From NCBI RefSeq assembly GCF_001905595.1, contig NZ_LIXI01000008.1, forward strand, positions 277,465-341,464: a DNA stretch of 64,000 bases, given 5' to 3'. Positions within the stretch are counted from its first letter, which is position 1. Each line of letters starts with the position of its first letter. The notes below the pieces were generated by a model. The model did not search any database. It saw only the letters and a list, made by a program, of their open reading frames with translations, and was not told the DNA's origin. This document shows positions 42,051-50,332 of the stretch, piece after piece. The position numbers were made by a program, and so were the translations under genes. The DNA is from Streptomyces sp. CB00316. GTDB taxonomy: Bacteria > Actinomycetota > Actinomycetes > Streptomycetales > Streptomycetaceae.

Positions 42051-42368
42051 ATGGCGGACGTCGAGTTCAGTGCGTCGGGGGTCAGGATCGAGCGGTTCAC
42101 CCGGTCGCTGACCAGGGCCGGTCAGGTGGTCGTCAAGGACGGCCGGCTGTCCTTGCTGATGAGCAACGGGCGGGAGATCGACAGCGCCCCGGTGAGCACG
42201 GTTAGCGCGGGCAAACGGTGGTTCTTCGCGGCGGATTCGGCCATCGCCCGGGTGAACGGCGTGCGCTACCGGTTGACGATGGGGCAGCGCAACCGCAGAC
42301 GCGACGGAGCGGCCCCGCTGCGCCGCTTCCTGGAGGCGCTGCGCAGCGCGGGCGGCCGCCGGGGCTGA
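42051..42368 (+). CDS. Small conserved protein, unrecognised
   Basis: 105 aa from ATG 42051; a GTG at 42027, with GGAG 5 nt upstream, would add eight residues (MTKGGEAA) and is about as likely. The sequence is beta-rich (VEFSASGVRIERFTRSLTRA; GQVVVKDGRLSLLMSNGREI; KRWFFAADSAIARVNGVRYR) with a basic C-terminus (GQRNRRRDGAAPLRRFLEAL). No signal or membrane helix. It looks like a conserved Streptomyces small protein. Confidence 0.75.
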   Translation: MADVEFSASGVRIERFTRSLTRAGQVVVKDGRLSLLMSNGREIDSAPVSTVSAGKRWFFAADSAIARVNGVRYRLTMGQRNRRRDGAAPLRRFLEALRSAGGRRG

Positions 42369-42621
42369 GCCCAGGTTCCTGTTCCTCAGGCGCCGTACGC
42401 GGCTCCGCGAGTTGCGGAGCCGGTCGGGCTGGGCCACGCTGGACCCACGTCACTGAAGGTGCACCATCGGTGACAGAGCGATCCGCCCCCGCGGGACAGC
42501 GCGGGACCGGATCGTGCGACGTGAGAGACACGACAAGAGCAGAGCGGATTCGGCAGTCAGTCGTCCGCCGGCTCCGTTCGTCCGTCTTCTTCTTCCGGAC
42601 CTATTTCGGGGAGTCGCAGCC

Positions 42622-43140
42622 GTGATCAGCGAGCCAAGCAGGCACTGCACGGTGGAGCTCCAAGCCCTGCCGTCGCGGATCGGTCAGGTCCGCAGAATCA
42701 TCTCGGCGCAACTGCGCTACTGGCATCTCGATCCTCTGATCGACCAGGCAGCCCTGGGCGTCACCGAACTCCTGACCAATGTCCACCGGCACGCACAGCC
42801 GGACAAGTCATGCACCGTCGACATCGAGCTGCTGCTCGACCGGTTGACGGTCTCCGTCCACGACCACGACCCCCGTGTCCCCACGGTGAACGAGGCGGAT
42901 TCCTTCGCCACCTCGGGCCGGGGTCTGGCCCTGATCGCCGCGGTCAGCGAGAGCTGGGGCGTACGGCCGAGCGGCGCGGCCGGGAAGGCTGTCTGGTTCA
43001 CCTTGCCGGCGGTCTGCGACACCTCGACCCTGCCGCCGCTCGCGGTCTACGGGTCGACCACCGACGGGCCGTTCGGGTCCGTCCCCATCAGCCCCGAGGC
43101 CCTCGCGGCCGGACCCGCCAGGTCGGCCGTGGTCGGCTGA
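42622..43140 (+). CDS. Anti-sigma-type ATP-binding protein (HATPase_c_2)
   Basis: 172 aa from GTG 42622, with GGGGAG 9 nt upstream. GHKL ATPase fold of the RsbW class: N box QAALGVTELLTNVHRHAQPD, D-containing LTVSVHDHDPRVP and G box SFATSGRGLALIAAVSESWG. A proline-rich tail of about 40 residues follows. It is a second, independent member of the family in this window, with no sigma factor or anti-anti-sigma gene beside it, so its partner is encoded elsewhere. Confidence 0.88.
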   Translation: MISEPSRHCTVELQALPSRIGQVRRIISAQLRYWHLDPLIDQAALGVTELLTNVHRHAQPDKSCTVDIELLLDRLTVSVHDHDPRVPTVNEADSFATSGRGLALIAAVSESWGVRPSGAAGKAVWFTLPAVCDTSTLPPLAVYGSTTDGPFGSVPISPEALAAGPARSAVVG

Positions 43141-43165
43141 CGTTCGGCGGGGGGCGAACCGGGAA

Positions 43166-43220
43166 GGTCCTGGGGGCGGCGGTGCGGTGAGCGTGATGCC
43201 CAACCGCCGCCCCCAGGACC
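43166..43220. terminator. Long hairpin between convergent genes, 18-bp perfect arms
   Basis: The arm GGTCCTGGGGGCGGCGGT (43166-43183) is exactly complementary to 43203-43220, with a 19-nt spacer. It follows the HATPase gene by 25 bp and precedes the end of the convergent ROK regulator gene, so it can terminate both. No T-tract. Confidence 0.8.
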
Positions 43221-43222
43221 GC

Positions 43223-43255
43223 CGGCTTCCGGCTTCCGGCTTCCGGCTTCCGGCT
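43223..43255. repeat. Heptanucleotide tandem repeat (CGGCTTC)4.7
   Basis: Four complete CGGCTTC units and most of a fifth lie directly between the hairpin and the stop codon of the ROK regulator gene, the first base of that codon belonging to the last unit. Seven-base units at a gene end are prone to slippage and could alter the C-terminus if a repeat change moved the stop. Confidence 0.8.
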
Positions 43256-44469
43256 CAGGCGAGTACCGCGAGCGGGTCGTCCAGGACAGGTTGCCAGGCC
43301 AGCTCGGCCGCGCCGACGAGGCTGTTGTGCGTCAGGGTGCAGGGCAGGATCGGCACGCTGCCGCTGCGGCCCCAGAGGCTGCGGTCGGCGACGACGGCGC
43401 GCAGCCGCTCCGGGTCCGCCTCCAGCAGGTCGCGGTGGAGCCCGCCGAGGATGATCCGGTCCGGGTTGAGGATGTTGACGAGCCCGGCGAGGCCCAGACC
43501 CAGGCGGTCGATCAGCGCCTCGGCGGCGTTACGTACGTCGGCGTCCTCGTACTCCGTGCGCAGCAGATCGCCGGCCTGCTTGAGGAGCGACTCCTCCGGG
43601 CCCGGGTCGCGGCGCGCGGTGGTGAGGAAGGCGAGCGGGTCGGTCTCCACGTCGAGGCAGCCGCGTCCGCCGCAGTGGCAGGGCCGCCCCTCCGGGTTCA
43701 CGGTGAGGTGACCCACCTCCAGGGCCAGCCCTGAACTCCCGCTGTGCAGGCGGCCGTCGAGCACCAAGGCCCCGCCGACGCCCCGGTGTCCGGTGGCGAC
43801 GCAGAGGAGGTGCTGGGCGCCGCGTCCGGCGCCGTGCCGGTGTTCGGCCAGCGCGGTGAGGTTGACGTCGTTGCCGGTGAAGGCAGGGCCGGTGATGCCC
43901 GCTTCCCGGACGCAGGCGGCGAAGATGTCGCGGACCGGCGAGCCCGCGGGCCAGGCGAGGTGCAGCGGGTTGAGCGCCGTGCCTTCGGGTTCGGCGACCG
44001 CCGACGGTACGGCGAGCCCGGCGCCGACGCAACGCAGGCCGGCCTCCCGCAGCAGCTGCGCCCCCGCGGCCACGACCTCACCGAGGACCTGCGCGGGGTC
44101 GGCCATCACCGCGACGCAGCCCGGCGACGTGGCGACGATCCGGCCGCCGAGACCGACGAGTGCGGCCCGGAAGCCGTCGGCGTGGACCTGGGCGGCGAGG
44201 ACGACGGGGCCGGCCTCCAGGACGGACAGCCGGTGCGAGGGGCGGCCCTGCGAACCGGCCGCGGAACCGGGGCTGGAGTCGACGCGGATCAGCCCGAGCG
44301 CCTCCAGCTCCGCGGCGACCGCCCCGGCGGTGGCCCGGGTGACACCGAGCTCGGAGGTGAGGACGGCGCGCGTCGGGGCGCGCCCGGTGTGGACCAGTTC
44401 CAGTGCGGGCCCGAGCGCACTGCGGCCCCTCTCCAACTTCGTCCGGGTGGTGGTCGCCTTGCCGTTCAT
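43255..44469 (-). CDS. ROK-family transcriptional repressor (NagC/XylR-like)
   Basis: 404 aa from ATG 44469 (MNGKATTTRTKLERGRSALG). A winged helix-turn-helix at about 15-75 (ALELVHTGRAPTRAVLTSEL then GVTRATAGAVAAELEALGLI) is followed by the ROK fold with VATGHRGVGGALVLDGRLHS, the zinc motif HCGGRGCLDVE and ILNPDRIILGG. ROK repressors sense sugars. The divergent MFS gene begins 122 bp away, and an AGTTTGT-N11-ACAAACT dyad overlaps its predicted start of transcription. The DNA site strongly resembles known XylR/ROK operators. Confidence 0.92.
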   Translation of the reverse strand: MNGKATTTRTKLERGRSALGPALELVHTGRAPTRAVLTSELGVTRATAGAVAAELEALGLIRVDSSPGSAAGSQGRPSHRLSVLEAGPVVLAAQVHADGFRAALVGLGGRIVATSPGCVAVMADPAQVLGEVVAAGAQLLREAGLRCVGAGLAVPSAVAEPEGTALNPLHLAWPAGSPVRDIFAACVREAGITGPAFTGNDVNLTALAEHRHGAGRGAQHLLCVATGHRGVGGALVLDGRLHSGSSGLALEVGHLTVNPEGRPCHCGGRGCLDVETDPLAFLTTARRDPGPEESLLKQAGDLLRTEYEDADVRNAAEALIDRLGLGLAGLVNILNPDRIILGGLHRDLLEADPERLRAVVADRSLWGRSGSVPILPCTLTHNSLVGAAELAWQPVLDDPLAVLA

Positions 44470-44554
44470 GAGGGCGAGTCTCCCATGATCCGGAGGTGTC
44501 CCGGACGCCGAGGGAGCCCGCCGGGGCGGGGGGAACCCGCCTCCGTCAGCCATG

Positions 44555-44584
44555 TTGCGACTGCCCTCCACCCACCCCTATGCT
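44555..44584 (+). promoter_or_regulatory. Predicted promoter of the MFS gene
   Basis: TTGCGA (44555-44560), 18 bp, TATGCT (44579-44584). Transcription would start about seven bases later, at or next to the GTG at 44591, giving a leaderless or almost leaderless mRNA. This is consistent with the absence of any ribosome site before that GTG. Confidence 0.6.
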
Positions 44585-44585
44585 G

Positions 44586-44610
44586 AGTTTGTGCCGCAAC
44601 TAAACAAACT
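44586..44610. promoter_or_regulatory. ROK/XylR-type operator AGTTTGT-N11-ACAAACT
   Basis: Perfect 7-bp arms AGTTTGT and ACAAACT separated by 11 bp, immediately after the -10 box and covering the GTG start of the MFS gene. Bacillus XylR (a ROK repressor) operators have the same TTAGTTTGTT...AACAAACTAA core. Binding here would block the transporter gene. Confidence 0.75.
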
Positions 44611-45838
44611 GCGGACGGCCCTACCGGGGGGACCTGGCGGAGACACCGCCCCACCCTCGTCGGCCCGCCTCCGTACCGCGCTGACCGTGTTCTTCGCCCT
44701 CGATGGCTTCCTCTTCGCCGGCTGGGTGGTCCGCATCCCGGCCATCAAGCAGCAGACCGGCGCCTCCGCCTCCACCCTCGGCCTCGCCCTGCTCGGCGTC
44801 TCCGCGGGCGCCGTGATCACCATGATGGTCACCGGCCGCCTCTGCCGCCGCTACGGCAGCCACGCCGTGACCGTGGCCTGTGGGGTGCTGCTCCCGCTGA
44901 GCATCGCCCTGCCCGCGCAGACCCATGCGGCGCTCTCGCTCGGCCTCGTCCTGCTGGTCTTCGGAGCGGCGTACGGCGGGATGAACGTGGCGATGAACAG
45001 CGCTGCCGTCGACCTGGTCGCCGAACTCCGCCGACCGGTGATGCCGAGCTTCCACGCCGCCTTCAGCCTCGGCGGCATGGTCGGTGCCGGACTCGGCGGG
45101 CTGGTCGCGGGCGGCCTCTCCGCCTCGACGCACCTGTTCCTGCTGGCCGGTATCGGCCTGCTCGTCACCGCGTTCGCGGGGCCGGCGCTGCTGCGCCACC
45201 GCCCGGCCCGTACGCCCCGTACGACCCACGGGCCGCACACGCCTCAGCGGCAGCCCCAGCGGAGACTCGACCCGCGGGCCCGCCGGATCGTCGTGCTGTT
45301 CGGCCTGATCGCCCTGTGCACGGCGTACGGGGAAGGTGCGCTCGCCGATTGGGGCGCACTCCACCTGGAGCAGGACCTGGACGCCCATCCGGGCCTCGCC
45401 GCCGCCGGATACGCGCTGTTCGCCCTGACGATGACCATCGGCAGGCTCACCGGGACGCTGCTGCTGGAACGGCTCGGCCAGACCCGCACCCTGGTCCTCG
45501 GCGGTGCGGTCGCGGCGGCCGGAATGCTGCTGGGCGCACTGGCGCCGACCGTCTGGCTCGCTCTGGCCGGCTTCGCGGTCACCGGCCTGGGGCTGGCCAA
45601 CATCTTCCCCGTGGCCGTGGGCCGGGCCGGCGAACTGGCCGGACCGAGCGGGGTGGCCGCCGCCTCGACGCTGGGCTACGGCGGCATGCTGCTGGGCCCG
45701 CCCGCGATCGGCTTCCTGGCCGACTGGTTCTCACTGCCGATGGCGCTGACGACCGTGGCCCTGCTGGCCGCGGCGGCAGCCGCCCTGGGGTACGGGGCCC
45801 GCAACGCGACGCACGCCTCATCGGACGGATGCACCTGA
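44591..45838 (+). CDS. Major facilitator superfamily transporter
   Basis: 415 aa from GTG 44591 (MPQLNKLRTALPGGPGGDTA); ATG 44552 would add 13 residues but lies upstream of the predicted -10 box. Twelve membrane helices; VVRIPAIKQQTGASASTLGL and GRLCRRYGSHAVTVACG (loop 2-3 motif), AAYGGMNVAMNSAAVDLVAE, FHAAFSLGGMVGAGLGGLVA and GEGALADWGALHLEQDL are typical of the YbjJ/fucose-permease-like branch. Probably a proton-driven sugar or metabolite carrier whose substrate is sensed by the adjacent ROK repressor. Confidence 0.9.
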   Translation: MPQLNKLRTALPGGPGGDTAPPSSARLRTALTVFFALDGFLFAGWVVRIPAIKQQTGASASTLGLALLGVSAGAVITMMVTGRLCRRYGSHAVTVACGVLLPLSIALPAQTHAALSLGLVLLVFGAAYGGMNVAMNSAAVDLVAELRRPVMPSFHAAFSLGGMVGAGLGGLVAGGLSASTHLFLLAGIGLLVTAFAGPALLRHRPARTPRTTHGPHTPQRQPQRRLDPRARRIVVLFGLIALCTAYGEGALADWGALHLEQDLDAHPGLAAAGYALFALTMTIGRLTGTLLLERLGQTRTLVLGGAVAAAGMLLGALAPTVWLALAGFAVTGLGLANIFPVAVGRAGELAGPSGVAAASTLGYGGMLLGPPAIGFLADWFSLPMALTTVALLAAAAAALGYGARNATHASSDGCT

Positions 45839-45887
45839 CCCGACCACGCACCCCCAAGCCGCCACCGCCCCCTGGCACAATCCGGCC

Positions 45888-46676
45888 ATGGAGATCACCG
45901 AGTACATCGCCTCCCTGTCCGAGGAAGGCCGCCTCCTCGCGGCGGCCGCCGAACAAGCGGGCCCCGGGGCCTCGGTCCCGACCTGTCCCGGCTGGCAGAT
46001 ACGTCACCTGCTGCGCCACACCGGCATGGTGCACCGCTGGGCGGCCGGGTTCGTCACCGAGGGGCACACCACGCCCCAGCCCGACGGCGGAGAACCGGAT
46101 CTCGACGGCGAGGAACTCCTCGACTGGTTCCGGGCGGGCCACCGCAACCTGGTCCGGTCACTGGAAAACGCCCCCGCCGACCTGGAGTGCTGGAGCTTCC
46201 TCCCTGCCCCCTCGCCCCTGGCGTTCTGGTCCCGCCGCCAGCTGAACGAGACGACCGTGCACCGGGTCGACGCGGAGTCGGCGCTCGGCGGACCACTGAC
46301 GACGGTCGACGCCGACCGGGCGGCCGACGGCATCGACGAACTCCTGACCGGCTTCCACGCCCGTCCCAAGAGCCGGGTGCGCTCCTCCGTCCCGCGCGCC
46401 CTGCGGGTGCGGGCCGTGGACACGGACGCGGTGTGGACCGTACGGATCTCGGACGAGCCGCCGCAGACCGTACGTACGCCCGTCGCCAGGGACGGGAGCG
46501 GCTCGGCCGCCAGCTCGGACGGCGGCGCCGACGACCGCGTGGACTGCGAACTGAGCGGAACGGCGGAGGGTCTCTACCTCACGCTCTGGAACCGCCTGCC
46601 GCTCGCCGCCGTGACACTGCGCGGCGACCGCTCGGTGGCCAGGATCTGGACGGACAACTCCGCGGTCACCTGGTGA
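45888..46676 (+). CDS. Maleylpyruvate isomerase family mycothiol-dependent enzyme
   Basis: 262 aa. The N-terminal DinB-like metal-binding domain (about 1-150) shows VPTCPGWQIRHLLRHTGMVH then RWAAGFV, and LNETTVHRVDAESALGGPL, which carry the metal-ligand histidines and glutamate. A C-terminal MDMPI domain (about 165-255) ends GLYLTLWNRLPLAAVTLRGD. Family members use mycothiol as cofactor; the physiological substrate is seldom known. It lies 49 bp after the MFS gene and could share its transcript. Confidence 0.9.
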   Translation: MEITEYIASLSEEGRLLAAAAEQAGPGASVPTCPGWQIRHLLRHTGMVHRWAAGFVTEGHTTPQPDGGEPDLDGEELLDWFRAGHRNLVRSLENAPADLECWSFLPAPSPLAFWSRRQLNETTVHRVDAESALGGPLTTVDADRAADGIDELLTGFHARPKSRVRSSVPRALRVRAVDTDAVWTVRISDEPPQTVRTPVARDGSGSAASSDGGADDRVDCELSGTAEGLYLTLWNRLPLAAVTLRGDRSVARIWTDNSAVTW

Positions 46677-46777
46677 AGGTGGGCCGGACGCGGAGCCTGT
46701 GGTCCGGCGACCGGCGTGGGGCCAGGCGCGGGGCCGCACGCTTGCCGGGAGTGCGACGGGCCTGTGACACTGCCGCC

Positions 46778-47086
46778 ATGGGGGCACGGCGGACACAGGC
46801 GGAGCGGGACGCGATGACGGTCGAGATCGGCTACGCGCTGATCAGTTCCACCGTACTGGCCGGCCTCACCTTCGCGGCAGCCTCCGCACCCGCCCTCCTC
46901 CTCTTCGACCTCGGCCGCACAGCGCGGACGGCGGTCCTCGGCCTCGCCGGCGCGGCCGCCGTACTGGCCTTCGCCGCGCGGGTCATCCATGTCCTGGGGC
47001 GCTTTCCGCGGCGGGACGGCCGCCGGCTGGGCGGCCCGGCCCCGGACCGACCGGACCGCTCCGGCTCCGCCGACTCCACCCCGTAG
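46778..47086 (+). CDS. Small two-helix membrane protein (DUF6332-like)
   Basis: 102 aa from ATG 46778 (MGARRTQAERDAMTVEIGYA). Two membrane helices: LISSTVLAGLTFAAASAPAL and AVLGLAGAAAVLAFAARVIH. The QAERDAxTVEIGYA opening is, as I recall, the signature of the Streptomyces family DUF6332. Function unknown. It converges with the TetR gene, 18 bp away. Confidence 0.78.
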   Translation: MGARRTQAERDAMTVEIGYALISSTVLAGLTFAAASAPALLLFDLGRTARTAVLGLAGAAAVLAFAARVIHVLGRFPRRDGRRLGGPAPDRPDRSGSADSTP

Positions 47087-47104
47087 GACGGGGCGTCCCG
47101 CGAC

Positions 47105-47824
47105 TCAGCCGGCGCCCTGGCTCCCGCGCAGCCCGACCGAGCGGGCGAGCTCCCCGGCCGCCTGCCGGAAGAGCTGCTCGCGCGCCTCGACCATCCGGTT
47201 GAACTGGCCGAAGATCTCGAACGAGATCAGGCCGAAGAGCTGGGCCCAGGCGGCCACGAGGGCCGGGGCGACGGCGGGCGGGAGGTCGGGGACGATCTCG
47301 GCGGCGAGCCGCTCGGCCTCGGCACGCAGATCCGCCGCGAGCGGCGGCACCGCGAGCCCGTCGTCCCGGAACGCGTCGCGGATGAGGCCGATGAGGACCA
47401 TGCCGACCCGGGAGGCGGGGCCCACCGTGTCCATGGGGGCGCTGTAGCCAGGGACGGGTGAGCCGTAGATCAGGGCGTACTCGTGGGGGTGGGCGAGGGC
47501 CCACCCCCGTACGGCACCGGCCACGGCGACCCAGCGGTCGGCGTACGGGGCGGGGCGGGGGCGGGCCCCGTCGGCGGTGGCGCGGGCGGTCTCCGCGGCC
47601 TCGCCGATGGCGTCGTACGCGTCGACGATCAGCGCGGTGAGAAGATCGTCGCGGCTCGGGAAGTAGCGGTAGAGCGCCGAGGATGCCATGCCCAGCTCGC
47701 GGGCGACCGCGCGCAGGGAGAGCTTGGCCGCGCCCTCCGCCGCCAGCTGTTTTCTGGCCTCGTCCTTGATGGCGGCGGTCACTTCTCTGCGGGCGCGCTC
47801 CCTGGCCCCTCTGATGGTGCTCAT
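47105..47824 (-). CDS. TetR-family transcriptional repressor
   Basis: 239 aa. The DNA-binding domain is clear: LSLRAVARELGMASSALYRY then FPSRDDLLTALIVDAYD (helix-turn-helix about 35-65). A WHG-type effector domain follows (TetR_C_13/C_25 like), with RGWALAHPHEYALIYGSPVP and WAQLFGLISFEIFGQFNRM. It is divergent from a deazaflavin-dependent nitroreductase gene with three AGAGC-type dyads between, so it should repress that gene and itself until a ligand binds. Confidence 0.93.
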   Translation of the reverse strand: MSTIRGARERARREVTAAIKDEARKQLAAEGAAKLSLRAVARELGMASSALYRYFPSRDDLLTALIVDAYDAIGEAAETARATADGARPRPAPYADRWVAVAGAVRGWALAHPHEYALIYGSPVPGYSAPMDTVGPASRVGMVLIGLIRDAFRDDGLAVPPLAADLRAEAERLAAEIVPDLPPAVAPALVAAWAQLFGLISFEIFGQFNRMVEAREQLFRQAAGELARSVGLRGSQGAG

Positions 47825-47866
47825 GGCGGTCAGTCTGCCACGCGTTCAGAGCACCGAACAGTAACG

Positions 47867-47954
47867 AGAGCACTGCTCTTGCTTTTGAGCATCAACCTCT
47901 TGCACACTGATCTCAAGCGAGAGCGCCGCTCTCCCATCTGGAGCACCGCTCTCC
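47867..47954. promoter_or_regulatory. Three TetR operator copies (AGAGC-N3-GCTCT)
   Basis: Site 1 AGAGCACTGCTCT (47867-47879) and site 2 GAGAGCGCCGCTCTC (47919-47933) are perfect dyads; site 3 GGAGCACCGCTCTCC (47940-47954) is slightly degenerate. Centres are 53 and 21 bp apart, close to five and two helical turns, so dimers would lie on one DNA face. A half-site-like CAGAGCACC lies at 47848-47856. All are between the TetR and nitroreductase genes. Confidence 0.8.
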
Positions 47955-47999
47955 CACCACCGGGATCATCCCGCCGCGTCCACGCCCCTGGGGGTCACC

Positions 48000-48458
48000 A
48001 TGTCGCAGCCGCAGCCGTACTACCTCCGGGCCGGCGCAACCGCCACCCGCCTCAACAGCGCCATCGGCCGGCTCGCCCGGCACGGCATCAGCCTCATGGG
48101 CTCCGCCGAGATGTCGGTACGTGGACGCACGAGCGGCCGGATGCAGCGCATCCCCGTCAACCCGCACTCCTACGCGGGCGCCCGGTACCTCGTCTCGGCC
48201 CGGGGCCACTCCCAGTGGGTGCGCAACATGCGCGTCGCGGGCGGGGGTGAGCTGCGGGTGGGGCGCAGGAACCGGGCCTTCACCGCCGTGGAGATCGCCG
48301 ACGACGCAGCTAAGGCACGCATCCTCCGCGCCTATCTGAAGCGGTGGGGCTGGGAGGTCAACCAGTACTTCCAGGGCGTCACCGCGAAGTCCACGGACGC
48401 CGAACTCCTGGCCGCCTGCCCGGACCACCCGGTCTTCCGCATCACGTTCGAGGGCTGA
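48000..48458 (+). CDS. Deazaflavin (F420)-dependent nitroreductase family protein
   Basis: 152 aa. RGRTSGRMQRIPVNPHSYAG then ARYLVSARGHSQWVRNMRVA is the DDN-family split beta-barrel signature for binding F420; RRNRAFTAVEIADDAAKARI and PDHPVFRITFEG complete it. Members reduce quinones, nitro compounds or other xenobiotics. Control by the divergent TetR repressor fits a detoxification role. Its 3' end overlaps the terminal codons of the hydrolase pseudogene on the other strand by 17 bp. Confidence 0.9.
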   Translation: MSQPQPYYLRAGATATRLNSAIGRLARHGISLMGSAEMSVRGRTSGRMQRIPVNPHSYAGARYLVSARGHSQWVRNMRVAGGGELRVGRRNRAFTAVEIADDAAKARILRAYLKRWGWEVNQYFQGVTAKSTDAELLAACPDHPVFRITFEG

Positions 48459-48910
48459 CCACGCCGAGCAGCTGCGCCACCAGCTCCACCACGAGCGCGG
48501 GCCGGGACACGAACGGCGAATGGCCCGTCCGCCACTCCCGTACAGCGGTGCAGCGGGCGGCCGGCGTCCGTTGCAGGGCGGGGTCGATCGCCCGGTCCCC
48601 GGCGCAGACGGCATAGGTCGAGGGCGTCCGCTTCCAGCTGTGGCGCTCGGGGATCCCCCGCCCGCACCCCGGGGCCTGCGGCCGCAACAGGCCGACCGCG
48701 CGGGCCGCGAGAGGTCAGGGGCAGTCGTCGTGGAGGACGTCGGCCGCCCGGCCGGGATCCAGATGTGTCGTACCGTCGGGCCCCTCCCCCGGCACGACCG
48801 CGTCTCGCAGCTGTGGGGACGTCCCGCCGAGTGCGGCCGCGCTCTCGCCCGGGCGCCCCGGTGGAGCTCGGGGACGAGCACCGCTGCGGCCCGGCCGCCC
48901 ATGCCCCTCG
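48442..48910 (-). pseudogene. Truncated alpha/beta hydrolase with in-frame stop
   Basis: The C-terminal half of an EstC-like alpha/beta hydrolase remains: PGESAAALGGTSPQLRDAVV, PGEGPDGTTHLDPGRAADVL then HDDCP, an in-frame TGA at 48715-48717, and in the same frame PLAARAVGLLRPQ, RTPSTYAVCAGDRAIDPALQ and WRTGHSPFVSRPALVVELVA. The catalytic Asp (AGDRA) and His (TGHSPF) survive, but the N-terminal half with the nucleophile serine is absent. A frame change also appears near 48870. Not functional. Confidence 0.72.
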
Positions 48911-48919
48911 CCCCGTCGC

Positions 48920-50137
48920 TCAGCGGTCCATCGCGCTCAACGCCCGCTGCGCCAGCGGGTGCGTACGGACCAGCTCGGCGAGCGACGTCGTGCCCCGGGT
49001 GATCCCCGCGAACGCCTTCCAGGCCGGCCGGAAGCCGGTCAGGACCGCGTGCAGCACCCCCGGGCGGCGCTCGAACAGCTTGAGCATACGGCGGCCGACG
49101 CCCATCTCCACTCCGAGACCGGCCTTGATGGCGAAGGCGTAGTTGAGGGCCTGGCGGCGGGCGTCCACCGCGTCGTGCGCCTCGGCGATCCTGACGGCCC
49201 ATTCGCCCGCGAGCCGGCCCGAGCGCAGCGCGAAGGAGATGCCCTCCCGCGTCCACGGCTCCAGCAGTCCCGCCGCGTCACCGCAGACCACGACCCGGCC
49301 GCGCGAGAGCGGCGAGTCGTCGCTGCGGCAGCGGGTCAGATGGCCCGAGGAGATGGACGGCTCGAACCCGGCGAGGCCGAGGCGGGCGATGAAGTCCTCC
49401 AGATACCGTTTGGTGCCCGCGCCGTCGCCGCGCGCCGAGATCACCCCGACGGTCAGCGTGTCGCCCTTGGGGAAGACCCAGCCGTAACTCCCGGGCATCG
49501 GGCCCCAGTCGATGAGGACCCGGCCCGCCCAGTCCTCCGCCACCGTCGCCGGAACGGGGATCTCCGCCTCCAGACCGAGGTCCACCTGGTCGAGCTTCAC
49601 CCCGACATGTGCTCCTATCCGGCCCGCGCTGCCGTCCGCGCCGACGACCGCCCGCGCCAGCACCGTCTCACCGCCGGCCAGCACCACGGCGACCGTACGC
49701 CGGTCGGGCACGGCGGGCCCGTGCTGCTCCACCCGCACCACCGAGGCACCGGTGCGCAGTTCGGCACCGGCCTTCTGCGCCTCCTCCACCAGCCCGGCGT
49801 CGAACTCCGGGCGGTTGATGAGCCCGAAGAGCATGCGCCGGGATCTGCGCGTACGGGAGAACTTCCCGTCGAGGGAGAAGGTGACCGCGTGGATACGGTC
49901 CTTCAGGGGCAGTTCGAACCCCGGTGGCAGCGCATCCCGGGAGAACCCGATGATGCCGCCGCCGCAGGTCTTGTAGCGCGGCAGTTCCGCCTTCTCCAGC
50001 AGCAGGACCCGTCGGCCCGCCACGGCTGCCGCGTACGCCGCCGATGCGCCGGCCGGTCCGGCGCCGACGACGACGACGTCCCATACCGCCGACGACTCTT
50101 CGTTTTCCCGCCCGGCGTCTGCGTTCTCGCTGCTCAC
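48920..50137 (-). CDS. Geranylgeranyl reductase family FAD-dependent oxidoreductase
   Basis: 405 aa. The FAD-binding beta-alpha-beta motif is VVVGAGPAGASAAYAAAVAG; KTCGGGIIGFSRDAL, LFGLINRPEFDAGLVEEAQK, AVVGADGSAGRIGAHVGV and the ribityl-binding VVCGDAAGLLEPWTREGISF complete the group. These flavoenzymes saturate polyprenyl chains such as menaquinone or polyprenol side chains. No isoprenoid operon is attached, though a headless cis-prenyltransferase and an HpnB-like gene occur elsewhere in the window. Confidence 0.92.
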   Translation of the reverse strand: MSSENADAGRENEESSAVWDVVVVGAGPAGASAAYAAAVAGRRVLLLEKAELPRYKTCGGGIIGFSRDALPPGFELPLKDRIHAVTFSLDGKFSRTRRSRRMLFGLINRPEFDAGLVEEAQKAGAELRTGASVVRVEQHGPAVPDRRTVAVVLAGGETVLARAVVGADGSAGRIGAHVGVKLDQVDLGLEAEIPVPATVAEDWAGRVLIDWGPMPGSYGWVFPKGDTLTVGVISARGDGAGTKRYLEDFIARLGLAGFEPSISSGHLTRCRSDDSPLSRGRVVVCGDAAGLLEPWTREGISFALRSGRLAGEWAVRIAEAHDAVDARRQALNYAFAIKAGLGVEMGVGRRMLKLFERRPGVLHAVLTGFRPAWKAFAGITRGTTSLAELVRTHPLAQRALSAMDR

Positions 50138-50332
50138 GATGTGCTTCTGCTCCCGATCCGACCAGTGGCCCCAAGCTGCTCACGGCATCCTACGGCGCGT
50201 CCCGGCCGAGCCCCCCTGTGGGAGGATCGGCCATGATCTGTTCCTGCCCGGGACACCGCACCCACGGTGTCGCCGGCGGGCGCGTACACACCGTGCCCTA
50301 CCCATAACGTCGCACCCACGAGGAGCGTGCCC

